Translations under genes and position numbers: made by a program | Shown here: in pieces, positions 28,804-38,180 of the stretch | Layout of the letters: the number at the start of each line of letters is the position of its first letter | Position numbering within the stretch: the first letter of the stretch is position 1 | The notes under the pieces: generated by a model | Seen by the model: only the letters and a program-made list of their open reading frames with translations | What the model was told of the DNA's origin: nothing | The model's database searches: none | From: Bacteroidales bacterium | Lineage (GTDB): Bacteria > Bacteroidota > Bacteroidia > Bacteroidales > UBA932 | Length of the DNA: 50,493 nucleotides | Direction: 5' to 3' | Assembly: GCA_017454335.1 (NCBI GenBank) | Contig: JAFTDE010000003.1 | Location: forward strand, 1-50,493

Positions 28804-29937
28804 TCAGTCTTCTCCTTCGCCTCCCTGGTTGCGGATCAGGGACTCGAGGATGGTTTGTATGCCGGTTTTGGAGGACGCCTTGACCCGGACGGAATTCGTT
28901 CCGCCCGTCACGGGATGGCCCAGCGGGAAGAACGCCACGTCCTGCAGCAGCAGTTCGGCGTCCAGGTAGTCGAAGTCGATGTCGCGGATCTGGATGACCA
29001 CGCCGGGGACTTCGGCGAACAGTACGCGGACCAGCTGGTCCTCCTGGTAGGCCCGCAGTACGTCGGAAACGTCCATCTGCACCCCGACCCGGCCGCCGGT
29101 CATCCGCTTGACCGCGGGCAGAAGGCCGCCTTCGCCGACGGTCACACCCGCCACGACGACGCCGTCCTCGACCAGTTCCCGCACCACTTCAAAGCAGTCC
29201 AGGAAGTAGTCCGCATCCTGGATCTGCGTCGCGACGCCCCCGCCCAGGCCCAGGGTCTGGGCCAGCAGGGATCCGCCCAGCCGGTAATCCGCCGTCTCGA
29301 AGGGGATGTACACCAGCCAGCTCTGCGGATCGGCGTCGATCTGCGAATCGCAGGCGGAGTCCGCCGCCATCCGGGGCCGGTACGTGCGGTTGGGGTATTC
29401 GATGAAGTCGTCCTGGCCGCCGACGGCGGACAGGGATGGCGTCAGGGTCAGCTGGCTGTCGCGCCGGGTCTCCCTGACGCTGAACGAGCGCAGGCGCAGG
29501 TCCAGGCTGTCCAGGTAATCGGCCGCCGCATGGACGGAGGCGTAAAAGGCCGCCGCCGATCCGACCGCCGAGGTATTCCACTCCCAGGCAGCCTTGAGTT
29601 CGATGTCCCCGATCTTGAAATGACCGCTGCGCCACAGGGTGTCCAGCAGCGCCGTCGCGATGCGCGAACGGGTATAGGCTTCCGCAAAAGGCAGCGGAAC
29701 CCGTTTCTGGGCGGCCATCACGGCCATCAGGTACTCCTGCACGCGGGAGCCCTCGAAGCGGTAATTGGTAAAAACGGGATCCACCGTTTCGTCCACGATG
29801 GCATCGAACGCCGATCCGGCGGGGATCTCCGCCGGCACGCTGGCGCAGTCCTCCAACATCTGGGCTGGGGTCAGCTCCTGGGGGACTCCGTCGATGACGT
29901 AATTGGAAAAGAGGATGGAAGTCTTTTCTTTAGGCAT
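28804..29937 (-). CDS. AIR-synthase/PurL C-terminal-like protein of unknown function
   Basis: 377-aa cytoplasmic protein with no signal peptide. Residues about 232-345 look like the C-terminal domain shared by PurM and PurL: DADYFLDCFEVVRELVEDG, VAGVTVGEGGLLPAVKRM, and later VLFAEVPGVVIQI. This is how Bacteroidota PurL reads around its glycine-rich loop. The N-terminal half shows no PurS, PurM_N or glutaminase motif I can recognise, and the protein is far shorter than PurL (about 1230 aa). It is therefore unlikely to be a full formylglycinamidine synthase. It sits between batD-batE and phoH, with gaps of 23 and 16 nt. The function is unknown; a repurposed or regulatory paralog is inference. 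Confidence 0.6.
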   Translation of the reverse strand: MPKEKTSILFSNYVIDGVPQELTPAQMLEDCASVPAEIPAGSAFDAIVDETVDPVFTNYRFEGSRVQEYLMAVMAAQKRVPLPFAEAYTRSRIATALLDTLWRSGHFKIGDIELKAAWEWNTSAVGSAAAFYASVHAAADYLDSLDLRLRSFSVRETRRDSQLTLTPSLSAVGGQDDFIEYPNRTYRPRMAADSACDSQIDADPQSWLVYIPFETADYRLGGSLLAQTLGLGGGVATQIQDADYFLDCFEVVRELVEDGVVVAGVTVGEGGLLPAVKRMTGGRVGVQMDVSDVLRAYQEDQLVRVLFAEVPGVVIQIRDIDFDYLDAELLLQDVAFFPLGHPVTGGTNSVRVKASSKTGIQTILESLIRNQGGEGED

Positions 29938-29960
29938 ACCACAAATGTATGCAAAAAAGA

Positions 29961-32594
29961 TCAGATAACCTCAATATCGCGGGTTGAAATCCATCCCTGC
30001 CGTCCGTCCGACAGCGTAATATTCTTCCATTCACCGACTTCGTCGATGATCTTGACCTTGGTACCCTCGTGCAGCACGAACAGGTCCTTGGATCCCTCGC
30101 CGCCCGGGGAACTGCGCACCGTGCTGACGGCACGCATCACGATGGCTTCGTAGGTGTCGAGGAATTCCGACTTCTGCCAGGCCGCCATCGAGATGCACAG
30201 GACGGCAAGCAGCACGCAGACGATGCTGCCGAAGAATCCGGCCCGGCGTCCCTTCGCCCCATGGCCCAGCAGGAAGACCAGCAGCAGCGCGAGCGAGCCG
30301 GCCAGCAGCACGAAGAACAGCACGGTCCACGCGCCGGCGGAAAGCCCCCGGCACAGGCTGCGCAGCCAGGTCTTGACGAAAAATTCCGGTACGGTGTCGA
30401 TGCGGTCCTGGATGAACTGCCCGGCGAATTCGAGGTTGTAACGGGCGTCGGCGTAGGAAGGATCCAGTTTCAGCGCTCGCTCGTAATGCAGGATCGCGTG
30501 GGCGTAATCCTCCGCCTTGAAGAAGGCGTTGCCGAGGTTGTATTCCAGCACGGCGGACTGTACGCCCAGCTCCGCGATGCCCTCCCAGCTCCGGACGGCC
30601 TGGTCCCAGGCTCCCTGCCGGTAGGCTTCGACGCCGGCGTTCCACAGCGAATCCGGATACGCCGTCTGTTGGGCGCGGGCAAGCCCCGGCACCAGCGCCA
30701 GCAGCAGGATCGCTGCGGCCGCGCCGGCGGGCGATTTCTTCTTTCTCTTCATATCGGCATCGATGGCGGAAACGACGCGGACCGCCGTTTCGTAATGGGT
30801 ATTCATCTCTTCGTGGGCGGCGGAAGGGGCGTAGCGGGCGTATTCGCAGGCATCCAGCAGACCGATGAATTCCGCAACCGAATCCGTGTCCGCCCCGCTG
30901 GCGACCAGCCGCTCGGAAATGTTCTCCTTGCTCATCTCGGCCGCATCCAGGGTCAGCTTGTCGGAGACGAAGCCCAGCAGGGCCTTGTGCAGCTCTTCAT
31001 AGAAGGCGGAATACAGATTCTTGTCCAGGTAGGAGGAGGCCTGCGAGAGGCGTTTCTGGGCCATCCGCGTCGCCGCCCGTCCCCGGGTATGGGCGACATC
31101 GGCGCGCAGTGCCTGCAGCCGGCGCAGCAGGAACCAGGCCGCCAGCGCCGCCAGCACCAGCAGGGCGGTCAGGCACCAGAACAGCGGGGTTCCCACGAAG
31201 AAACGGTCCGAAGCGGTGAAGGAAGGAGCCTTGGTGGCGATGAAGCGGATGTCGCTGCCCAGGTCGCGCACGTCGCGGCGGTTCGTCTGGGCGACCAGCC
31301 GGCCGTCTCCCTGGCCCTGGGCCACGGTTTCCTGGCCCCGGGACACCTGCAGCGGCAGCACCTCGGTGCGCAGCGTGACATAGCGTCCCGCAGAGATGTC
31401 GTAGTAGCTGTACTCGACCGGACCGATCTCGAATTCGCCGTGGCTGCGCGGGATGAACGGGTACTCGAAGGTCTTGCTGCCGTTGGTGCGGCCCGAAGCG
31501 CGGTCCGTGTTGTCGGTCGTCTTGATGTCGTAGGTTTCGAAATCCGGCGGGAACGAGACCTTGGGGGCCTCCAGCAGGGCGACGTTGCCGCGGCCGGTGA
31601 TGGTCAGCTTCAGCGAAGCGGCGTCATGCGCCTGCAGCGAGTCCCGCGTCAGCGCAGCCGAGATCTGGAAGGATCCGACTCCGCCGCCGAACGAGGCGGG
31701 GGCTCCGGCCGGGAGGGGGCTGACATGGACCGTGACCGGCTGGGTCGCAACCCGCCGGCGTATGGTCCGGTAGTCGTCCATGAAGAAGCTGTCGAAGATG
31801 CTGTTGCCGGTCGACTGCTGGACCCGGACGTTCACCAGGCAGCTCAGCTCGGCGGGATCGATCGTCAGGTCGCCGGCCTGCTGCGGGATGAGGACGTAAC
31901 TGCGCAGCACGGCCGCGTTGTAGATCATGTTGCCGACGCTCTCGCGGCGGAATTCGATGTTGGTCGGGGCCTGGACTTCCTGACTCCAGAATCCGTTGAA
32001 GGTCGGAAAGCGGGCGTCCTCGAATCCGGTGATGTTGGCCCGCTGGTACAGCTTGAGCGTCGCGGTGATGGATTCGCCGACGACAGCGCGGGTCTTGCTG
32101 AGGGTCAGGCGCAGGAAGATATCCTCGTCCGAGACACCCTGGGAGGCATCCTGCGGGCGGGCGGACTCCTGCTGGGCAGCCTGGCCGCCGGACGCGGCCG
32201 CTGCGGACGCATCGGCGACGACTTCGATGCTCGCGCGCTGCGAAGAGATCTGCTTGCCGCCCACGGTCGCATTGGCCAGCGGCAGCTGGAAGGTTCCGGC
32301 CCTGCGCGCCGCCAGCACGTAGGTGTACGTGGACTGGGCATTGCGGCTGCGCTTGCCGTTCACGATGCTCACGGAGGTGGAAGAGCTGCGCGTCGGCCCC
32401 CAGATCAGCTGGAAGTCATCGCTGGGACTCCACTGGAAATCGGACGGGGCGCTGTCGCCCTCGATGATGAAGCTGAGGCTGAACTGCTCGCCGACCGCCA
32501 CGAGGTTGGGGGCCTCCACCCGGATGGTTGCCTGGGCGAAGGCGGCGAGGCTGCAGAAAAACAGCAGCAGGACGGTCATCCATCTTCTGTACAT
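29961..32594 (-). CDS. batD: BatD-BatE fusion protein (aerotolerance operon)
   Basis: 877-aa membrane protein that joins two normally separate Bat proteins. Residues 1-614 are BatD-like: signal peptide ([20 protein letters not shown]), beta-sandwich repeats ([40 protein letters not shown]), and a membrane segment near 475-495. From Met615 the protein is BatE-like: a former signal segment ([21 protein letters not shown]), TPR repeats ([20 protein letters not shown]), two membrane segments, and a C-terminal SH3-like domain ([27 protein letters not shown]). There is no stop or obvious ribosome-binding site at the junction (30752). Bat proteins are thought to act at the inner membrane or periplasm in stress or oxygen tolerance; the mechanism is not settled. 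Confidence 0.88.
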   Translation of the reverse strand: MYRRWMTVLLLFFCSLAAFAQATIRVEAPNLVAVGEQFSLSFIIEGDSAPSDFQWSPSDDFQLIWGPTRSSSTSVSIVNGKRSRNAQSTYTYVLAARRAGTFQLPLANATVGGKQISSQRASIEVVADASAAAASGGQAAQQESARPQDASQGVSDEDIFLRLTLSKTRAVVGESITATLKLYQRANITGFEDARFPTFNGFWSQEVQAPTNIEFRRESVGNMIYNAAVLRSYVLIPQQAGDLTIDPAELSCLVNVRVQQSTGNSIFDSFFMDDYRTIRRRVATQPVTVHVSPLPAGAPASFGGGVGSFQISAALTRDSLQAHDAASLKLTITGRGNVALLEAPKVSFPPDFETYDIKTTDNTDRASGRTNGSKTFEYPFIPRSHGEFEIGPVEYSYYDISAGRYVTLRTEVLPLQVSRGQETVAQGQGDGRLVAQTNRRDVRDLGSDIRFIATKAPSFTASDRFFVGTPLFWCLTALLVLAALAAWFLLRRLQALRADVAHTRGRAATRMAQKRLSQASSYLDKNLYSAFYEELHKALLGFVSDKLTLDAAEMSKENISERLVASGADTDSVAEFIGLLDACEYARYAPSAAHEEMNTHYETAVRVVSAIDADMKRKKKSPAGAAAAILLLALVPGLARAQQTAYPDSLWNAGVEAYRQGAWDQAVRSWEGIAELGVQSAVLEYNLGNAFFKAEDYAHAILHYERALKLDPSYADARYNLEFAGQFIQDRIDTVPEFFVKTWLRSLCRGLSAGAWTVLFFVLLAGSLALLLVFLLGHGAKGRRAGFFGSIVCVLLAVLCISMAAWQKSEFLDTYEAIVMRAVSTVRSSPGGEGSKDLFVLHEGTKVKIIDEVGEWKNITLSDGRQGWISTRDIEVI

Positions 32595-32595
32595 A

Positions 32596-33351
32596 CTACC
32601 AATTCTTCTCTTTTTGTCTGGACTTCAACAGGGCGGCCTTCTCCCGGTTGACTTTGTCCTGGGTATCTTTTTCCTTGGCCTGGATGGCGCGCAGCATCTG
32701 CTGGGCCTGCTGGGGAGAGATCTTCGGCTCGTCCTGGTTCTGGTTCTGATCCTGGTTCTGATCCTGGTTCTGATCCTGGTTCTGATCCGGGTTCTGGTTC
32801 TGGTCCTGGTTCTGGTCCTGGTTCTGGTCCTGGTTCTGGTCCTGGTTCTGGTCCTGGTTCTGGTCCTGGTCCTGGTTCTGATCCTGGTTCTGGTCCTGGT
32901 TCTGATTCTGATCCTGGTTCTGCTGGTTCTGGAGCATCATCTTGGCGTAGATGTAGTTCTCCTTGGCATCCAGGTCCCCGGGCGTCAGCAGCAGCGCGTC
33001 GCGGAAAGCCTCGACGGCCGCGGCATAATCCTGCCGCTGCAGGGCGACGTCCCCGCGGTTGTAGGCGTACTGCGCCGCGTGCGGGCCGGACGGGGCGACT
33101 TCCTTGACCTTGTCCAGCGCGGCGAGGGCGCCCTCGTAGTCCTCCTGCCGGTACAGGCTGGACGCGAGGTTGTACTGCGCCGCCACCGACAGCGAATCCT
33201 TGAGGGCCGCCTTGCGGTAGTCGATCTCGGACTCCTTGAACTTGCCCCGGCGGAACTTGGCGTTGCCCGCGCGGACGTCATGCCGGTCCGCCTGGGCCTG
33301 CACGCCGATACACAGCAGCAGCGCTGCCATCACCAACAAGATCCTTTTCAT
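32596..33351 (-). CDS. batC: BatC-like TPR protein with long Asn-Gln-Asp-Gln repeat
   Basis: 251-aa exported protein: signal peptide [19 protein letters not shown], then tetratricopeptide repeats (about 25-130; [39 protein letters not shown]). These are the usual BatC features. Residues about 143-206 are an almost pure repeat of the tetrapeptide NQDQ. A short charged tail follows ([20 protein letters not shown]). BatC proteins often end in a polar low-complexity stretch, but this one is unusually regular. The gene overlaps batB by 4 nt upstream and ends 1 nt before batD-batE, so translation is coupled. Confidence 0.88.
   Translation of the reverse strand: MKRILLVMAALLLCIGVQAQADRHDVRAGNAKFRRGKFKESEIDYRKAALKDSLSVAAQYNLASSLYRQEDYEGALAALDKVKEVAPSGPHAAQYAYNRGDVALQRQDYAAAVEAFRDALLLTPGDLDAKENYIYAKMMLQNQQNQDQNQNQDQNQDQNQDQDQNQDQNQDQNQDQNQDQNQDQNQNPDQNQDQNQDQNQDQNQNQDEPKISPQQAQQMLRAIQAKEKDTQDKVNREKAALLKSRQKEKNW
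32732..32930 (-). repeat. 12-nt coding tandem repeat in batC
   Basis: About 16 copies of a degenerate 12-nt unit (plus-strand CTGGTTCTGATC and CTGGTTCTGGTC variants) encode NQDQ repeats. Copies are near-identical at DNA level, so copy number may vary between strains by slippage without breaking the frame when whole units are gained or lost. Confidence 0.9.
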
Positions 33352-34349
33352 TCGAACAACCTCCTTTTCGCCCGCCGCTGTCCGACGAGCATCTCTATGA
33401 CAAACAGGGCCAGCGCCAGCGCGAAGAAGTACATGTACTGTTCGTCGTACTCCTCGAAGACCACCGAGCTGAACTCTTCGGCCTCCAGTTTGCGCAGGTC
33501 CTCGATGATCGGGTTCAGCCCGAACTCCTCGTTCCCGGCGTGGATGTAGGCGCCGCCGCCCGCCTTCGCGACCTGCTGGAGCGTTTCCTCGTCCAGGCGC
33601 GTCACCACGATGTGCCCCTCGGCATCCTTCATCAGGTCGCCGTCCTTGGGGATGGGCTCGCCGCGGAGCGATCCTACGCCCACGGTATAGACGCGGATGC
33701 CCAGCTCCGCCGCCTGGCGGGCCGCCGCCACCGCGTCGTCCTCGTGGTTTTCACCGTCGGTGATGACGATGATCGCGCGGCTCTTCTCGCTCTGGGCGCT
33801 GAATCCGCGCGCCGCCGTCAGGATGGCGTCGCCGATGGCCGTACCCTGTACCGGCACGGATTCGGTCGAAATCGACCCCAGGAACATCTTGGCCGATACA
33901 TAGTCCGTCGTGATGGGCAGCTGGACGAAGGACGATCCGGCGAACAGGATCAGTCCGATCCGGTCGTCCTGCAGGCGGTCCACAATCCGGGAAATAGCCA
34001 GTTTGGCGCGCTCCAGCCGGTCCGGCGAGTAGTCCCGGGCCAGCATGGAATTCGACACGTCCAGGCAGATCATGATCTCCGCGCCCTTGGTCTTCCGTTC
34101 GCTGAGCTTGGCCCCAATCTGCGGCCGGGCCAGGCCGATGACGAAGAAGAAGAACGCCAGGCAGAAGAGCACCATGCGCACCCAGCCCTTGGCCCCGGAC
34201 CAGGAAGGCATCAGCTCCCGGACCAGCGCCTCGTCGCCGAAACGGCGGAGGCGGCGCAGGCGGGCGCGGCGCAGCAGGGCGTATCCGACCAGCAGGACCG
34301 GAATCAGCAGCAGGAGCAGCAGGTATATTTCCCTCGCGAATATCAGCAT
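33348..34349 (-). CDS. batB: BatB, VWA-domain membrane protein
   Basis: 333-aa inner-membrane protein. Two membrane segments (about 8-23 and 58-75) precede a von Willebrand A domain whose metal site DVSNSMLARD (near 94-103) is intact, followed by GLILFAGSSFVQLPIT and AIIVITDGENHEDDAV. A C-terminal membrane helix (FFALALALFVIEMLVG) closes the protein. It is paralogous to the batA product directly upstream and overlaps it by 1 nt; its end overlaps batC by 4 nt. In Bacteroidota the Bat proteins are believed to form a membrane complex with the MoxR ATPase. Confidence 0.93.
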   Translation of the reverse strand: MLIFAREIYLLLLLLIPVLLVGYALLRRARLRRLRRFGDEALVRELMPSWSGAKGWVRMVLFCLAFFFFVIGLARPQIGAKLSERKTKGAEIMICLDVSNSMLARDYSPDRLERAKLAISRIVDRLQDDRIGLILFAGSSFVQLPITTDYVSAKMFLGSISTESVPVQGTAIGDAILTAARGFSAQSEKSRAIIVITDGENHEDDAVAAARQAAELGIRVYTVGVGSLRGEPIPKDGDLMKDAEGHIVVTRLDEETLQQVAKAGGGAYIHAGNEEFGLNPIIEDLRKLEAEEFSSVVFEEYDEQYMYFFALALALFVIEMLVGQRRAKRRLFE

Positions 34350-35332
34350 TACGGCAACCTCCTCAACAACATTCTGACCAGCAATTCCAACAGCAGGCAG
34401 ACCAGCGCGGCCAGTCCGAAACTGCCGAAAAGTTCCTTGTACACCGGGAAGCTGTCCACGGTGGTACGGGCCTTCTCCATCTTGTTGATCTCGGAATAGA
34501 TCTCGGCAAGCTTGGTGTTGTCCGTGGCCCGGAAATAGCGTCCGCCGGTGGCGGATGCGATGTTCTTCAGCAGATCCTCATCGATTTCGACCTGCATCTG
34601 CTGCAACTGCACGCCCCAGGGGGTCATGACCGGGTAGGGTGCCATGCCGTTGGCCCCGACCCCGATCGTATAGACGCGGATGCCGTAGGTTTTGGCAATC
34701 TCGGCGGCCGTCTCGGGGGCGATCTCGCCGGAGTTGTTCACACCGTCCGTCAGCAGGATGATGACCCGGCTGGTCGCATCCGAATCCATCATCCGCGCCA
34801 CGGCCGTCGCCAGGCCGTTGCCGATGGCGGTACCGTCCTCGATCAGGTCGGTCTGGACCTCCTTCATCAGGTTGATCAGGGTGGCCCGGTCCGTGGTCAG
34901 CGGGCACTGGGTGTAGCTCTCCCCGGCGAAGACGACGATGCCCATCCGGTCCGTCGGCCGCTGGGCGATGAATTCGATGGCGATGTCCTTGGCGGCGCTG
35001 ATGCGGTCCGGATTGAAATCCCGGGCCAGCATACTGGTGGAGACATCCATCGCCAGGACGATGTCGATGCCCTCGGTGTCGATGCGCTCCATTTCGGAAC
35101 TCGAGCGCGGACGGGCCAGGGCGACGATGATCAGCACCAGGGCCGCCGTGCGCAGGGCGAAGGGCAGGTGGCGCAGCACGCCCAGCACCGACGTTCCGCC
35201 CTGCTGCCAGGGTGCGATCGTCGATACGCGCAGGTGCGGCCGGCGGTCCCGCAGCTCCAGATACAGGTAACGGAGCAGCAGCAGGGCCGGAATCACCAGC
35301 AGCCAGAGCAGTTTGGGATACTCGAAATGCAT
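34349..35332 (-). CDS. batA: BatA, VWA-domain membrane protein
   Basis: 327-aa inner-membrane protein with an N-terminal membrane segment (LLWLLVIPALLLLRYLYL), a second near 55-72, and a VWA domain with metal-binding DVSTSMLARD (near 91-100), GIVVFAGESYTQCPLTTD and VIILLTDGVNNSG. A C-terminal membrane helix follows (FGLAALVCLLLELLVRML). The order N-terminal helices, VWA, C-terminal helix is standard for BatA. It overlaps its neighbours by 1 nt on each side, so expression is tightly coupled to batB. Confidence 0.93.
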   Translation of the reverse strand: MHFEYPKLLWLLVIPALLLLRYLYLELRDRRPHLRVSTIAPWQQGGTSVLGVLRHLPFALRTAALVLIIVALARPRSSSEMERIDTEGIDIVLAMDVSTSMLARDFNPDRISAAKDIAIEFIAQRPTDRMGIVVFAGESYTQCPLTTDRATLINLMKEVQTDLIEDGTAIGNGLATAVARMMDSDATSRVIILLTDGVNNSGEIAPETAAEIAKTYGIRVYTIGVGANGMAPYPVMTPWGVQLQQMQVEIDEDLLKNIASATGGRYFRATDNTKLAEIYSEINKMEKARTTVDSFPVYKELFGSFGLAALVCLLLELLVRMLLRRLP

Positions 35333-36267
35333 CAGGCAGCCTCCTCCTCCAGCTCGGTTTGATAGGTATCGGTGACGAACTTGACTGCGGTCGGCAGGAC
35401 CGTGGCATTGTCCGTATCCGGTGCGATGTATTTGGCGAACTTGACGAAGTCCGCCCGTTCGAACAGCTCCTGCAGGGCCCTGCGCTGGTCTTCTCCCAGC
35501 TCCCGACCCTCACGCAGGGCGGCGAACAGTTCGGCGGTCGTCATCTCCGGGGCGTCGATCCCATAGCGGGCGTCGATGTATTCCTTCAGGGCGTCGGTAA
35601 CGCCGGAATAGAACTGCTTCTGCCGGGACGGCTCCCAGAATTTCTCACTGCGGTAGGCGTCCAGCTTGCGCAGGGCGACGATGTGCGGCGGATCCCGGCG
35701 GACCGCTTCGCCCTGGCCGCGCGCCCGGCGGCGCCGGACCAGAAGCACGATCCCGAAGACCACGCCTGCGGCCAGCAGGAGGCACAGCAGGATCCGGAGC
35801 GCCTCCCCCCAGGTCAGCGGGTAGCGGATCTGGTCCTTGATGTCATGGATTTCAAACGTCTCCGGATCGACGGGCAGGGTCTTGACCTCCAGTTCGGGGG
35901 CCGTGAACACCAGGGTGTCCGATGCGGAAGGGGTCACGCGCAGGACCCCGATGTCGGGCAGGTGATAGGTACCCGGCTCGAAGGGCGCGATGATCACGCT
36001 GCCCTCGATGTCGTAGGTATGATGGCGTTTCGAAGTCTTCAGCGTGTCCAGCTGCCAGTTCCGCACGAGGACGAGCGTGTCGCCGGACAGCGGCGCGAAG
36101 TCGCTGAGGGCCAGGCCGGTCCCCTCCTGGACGCCCTCCAGCCGGAAGCCGTAGGCCAGCTGGTCGGCCACCAGGACGGAATCCCGCTTCTGGAGGGGCC
36201 GCAGGAAGGCCTCTCCCCCGGGAATGATGTCCAGCAACAGGACCAATATGAAAACCAATGCCCTCAT
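35332..36267 (-). CDS. Bat-operon membrane protein of unknown function
   Basis: 311-aa protein with an N-terminal signal or membrane segment (ALVFILVLLLDIIPGGEA), a periplasmic beta-rich part (about 25-150), one membrane helix (ALRILLCLLLAAGVVFGIVLLV, near 158-179, shortened here to its ends), and a cytoplasmic basic linker with a helical tail (HIVALRKLDAYRSEKFWEP, GVTDALKEYIDARYGIDAPE). This layout is seen in the small membrane protein often encoded between the DUF58 and batA genes of Bacteroidota. It overlaps the DUF58 gene by 4 nt and batA by 1 nt. It probably belongs to the Bat complex; the biochemical role is not known. Confidence 0.8.
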   Translation of the reverse strand: MRALVFILVLLLDIIPGGEAFLRPLQKRDSVLVADQLAYGFRLEGVQEGTGLALSDFAPLSGDTLVLVRNWQLDTLKTSKRHHTYDIEGSVIIAPFEPGTYHLPDIGVLRVTPSASDTLVFTAPELEVKTLPVDPETFEIHDIKDQIRYPLTWGEALRILLCLLLAAGVVFGIVLLVRRRRARGQGEAVRRDPPHIVALRKLDAYRSEKFWEPSRQKQFYSGVTDALKEYIDARYGIDAPEMTTAELFAALREGRELGEDQRRALQELFERADFVKFAKYIAPDTDNATVLPTAVKFVTDTYQTELEEEAA

Positions 36268-37151
36268 TTCCGGTTGAACAGTGCCATCAGGCCCTTGACA
36301 TAGTCCTGGTCGGTGGCGATATCCACATTGTCTATCTGATAGCGGTTGAACAGCCCCGTCTGCGCAGCCGTCACGTCAGCGAACCACCGGGCGTACGCGT
36401 CGCGGACACGGGCGCTGTCGGTGTTGACCCAGGCGCTCCGTCCGCTCTCGCTGTCCTTGGCGTGCACCAGGCCGACGGGGACCAGCTGCTGTTCGCGCGG
36501 GTCATGGACCCGGATGACGGACAGGTCGTGCCGGCCGGCGGCCACCTTCAGGGCGTCCTCGTAGCGGGGATGGCCCGCGCCGTCCACGTCCAGCATGTCG
36601 CTCAGCACGAAGGCCGTGCATTTCTGCTTGATGGCGTTGGTCAGGTAGCGCAGCGCGCCGCCGATGTCGGTCCCCTGCGAAGCGGGTTCCAGCTCGATGA
36701 TTTCGCGGATGATGTGCAGCAGGTGGGTGCGGCCCTTGGCGGGCGGGATGAATTTCTCGATCCGGTCGGAGAAAAACAGGGCGCCGACCTTGTCGTTGTT
36801 CAGGATGGCACTGAAGGACAGCACGGCGGCGATTTCGGCGATCAGGTCGCGCTTGGTCCGCTGGCGGGTCCCGAACAGGCCGGAGCGGCTGACGTCGACC
36901 AGCAGCACCACCGTCAGTTCGCGCTCTTCCTCGAAGACCTTGACGTACGGGGCGCGCAGGCGCGCGGTGACGTTCCAGTCCATGTTGCGGACGTCGTCAC
37001 CCCACTGGTACTCACGCACTTCGCTGAAGGCCATGCCCCGCCCCTTGAAGGCGGAGTGGTACTCTCCGGCGAAGATCTGGTGAGACAGCGCCTTGGTCTT
37101 GATCTCGATCTTGCGGACTTTTTTCAGCAGTTCTGTTGCCGACTTCTCCAT
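36264..37151 (-). CDS. DUF58-domain protein of the MoxR-Bat operon
   Basis: 295-aa cytoplasmic protein of the DUF58 family, which has a VWA-like fold. The family core is visible: GEYHSAFKGRGMAFSEVREY, then WGDDVRNMDWNVTARL, and a VWA-like strand with LVDVSRSGLFGT (near 83-94) that keeps a DxSxS-like site. It is always found next to MoxR AAA+ ATPases and is taken to be their partner in assembling or activating membrane complexes. Here it is 10 nt after moxR and overlaps the next gene by 4 nt. Confidence 0.92.
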   Translation of the reverse strand: MEKSATELLKKVRKIEIKTKALSHQIFAGEYHSAFKGRGMAFSEVREYQWGDDVRNMDWNVTARLRAPYVKVFEEERELTVVLLVDVSRSGLFGTRQRTKRDLIAEIAAVLSFSAILNNDKVGALFFSDRIEKFIPPAKGRTHLLHIIREIIELEPASQGTDIGGALRYLTNAIKQKCTAFVLSDMLDVDGAGHPRYEDALKVAAGRHDLSVIRVHDPREQQLVPVGLVHAKDSESGRSAWVNTDSARVRDAYARWFADVTAAQTGLFNRYQIDNVDIATDQDYVKGLMALFNRK

Positions 37152-37161
37152 CGCGCGGGAT

Positions 37162-38154
37162 TTACGGGACGATGACAGCGTTGATGACCTGCTCGATGAT
37201 CTGCTCGGCGGTCACGTTCTCGGCCTCGGCCTCGTAGCTGAGCCCGATGCGGTGACGCAGCACCTCGTTGCAGACGGCGCGCACATCCTCGGGGATGACA
37301 TAGCCGCGGCGCTTGATGAAGGCGTAGGCCTTGGCGGCCAGGCTCAGGGAGATGCTGGCACGCGGCGAGGCGCCGAAGGAAATCAGGTCGCTGAGTTTAT
37401 CCAGGCCATAGTCGCCGGGGGTGCGGGTCGCGTAGACGATGTCGACGATGTAGCGCTCGATCTTCTCGTCCATATACACCTCACGCACCAGCTCGCGGGC
37501 GCGCATGACGTCGGCGGGCTTGATGACGGGATTGGCCTTGGGGAAAGTGCCGCTGTTGTTCATCCGGATGATCTGGCGCTCCTCTTCCTTCTTGGGGTAC
37601 CCGACGATGACCTTCAGCATGAAACGGTCCACCTGGGCCTCGGGCAGCGGGTAGGTTCCCTCCTGCTCGATGGGGTTCTGGGTGGCCATCACCAGGAAGG
37701 GCTCGGGCAGCGAATAGGTCTCGTCACCCAGGGTGACCTGGCGCTCCTGCATGGCTTCCAGCAGGGCGGACTGGACCTTGGCGGGGCTCCGGTTGATTTC
37801 ATCGGCAAGGATGAAGTTGGCGAAGATGGGGCCCTTGTGCACTTCGAACTGCTCTTTCTTCTGGCTGTAGATCAGGGTTCCCGTCACATCGGCGGGCAGC
37901 AGGTCCGGGGTGAACTGGATCCGGCTGAACTTGGCATCCACGGCCTGGGACAGGGTATTGATGGCCAGGGTCTTGGCCAGTCCCGGTACACCTTCCAGCA
38001 GGATGTGCCCGCCGGACAGCAGGCCGATCAGCAGGTTCTCCACCAGCTGTTTCTGGCCGACGATCACCTTGCCCATCTCCAGGGTCAGCAGGTCCACGAA
38101 GGCGCTTTCGTGCTGGATGCGGTCGTTCAACTCTTTGATGTTTACACTTTCCAT
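37162..38154 (-). CDS. MoxR-family AAA+ ATPase
   Basis: 330-aa AAA+ ATPase, first gene of the Bat operon. Walker A is LLEGVPGLAKTLAINTLSQ (near 52-70), Walker B is FILADEINRSPAK, and sensor/arginine regions follow (FLVMATQNPIEQEGTYPLPE, AQVDRFMLKV). MoxR ATPases act as chaperone-like remodelers with VWA-domain partners, which are encoded directly downstream (DUF58, BatA, BatB). The gene diverges from truA with only 26 nt between the starts, so its promoter must overlap the truA start region; I could not pick a clear -7 box for it. Confidence 0.94.
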   Translation of the reverse strand: MESVNIKELNDRIQHESAFVDLLTLEMGKVIVGQKQLVENLLIGLLSGGHILLEGVPGLAKTLAINTLSQAVDAKFSRIQFTPDLLPADVTGTLIYSQKKEQFEVHKGPIFANFILADEINRSPAKVQSALLEAMQERQVTLGDETYSLPEPFLVMATQNPIEQEGTYPLPEAQVDRFMLKVIVGYPKKEEERQIIRMNNSGTFPKANPVIKPADVMRARELVREVYMDEKIERYIVDIVYATRTPGDYGLDKLSDLISFGASPRASISLSLAAKAYAFIKRRGYVIPEDVRAVCNEVLRHRIGLSYEAEAENVTAEQIIEQVINAVIVP

Positions 38155-38180
38155 ATAATTTGATATTTTTGTATTCAGTT

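Noticed and set aside
32732-32930. CRISPR or non-coding tandem array
   Set aside because: The repeat is in frame inside batC and encodes a regular NQDQ tract.
38164-38171. TATTTTTG as the truA promoter
   Set aside because: It would start the RNA about 3 nt before the ATG and has no -33 partner, so it is mentioned only under truA.
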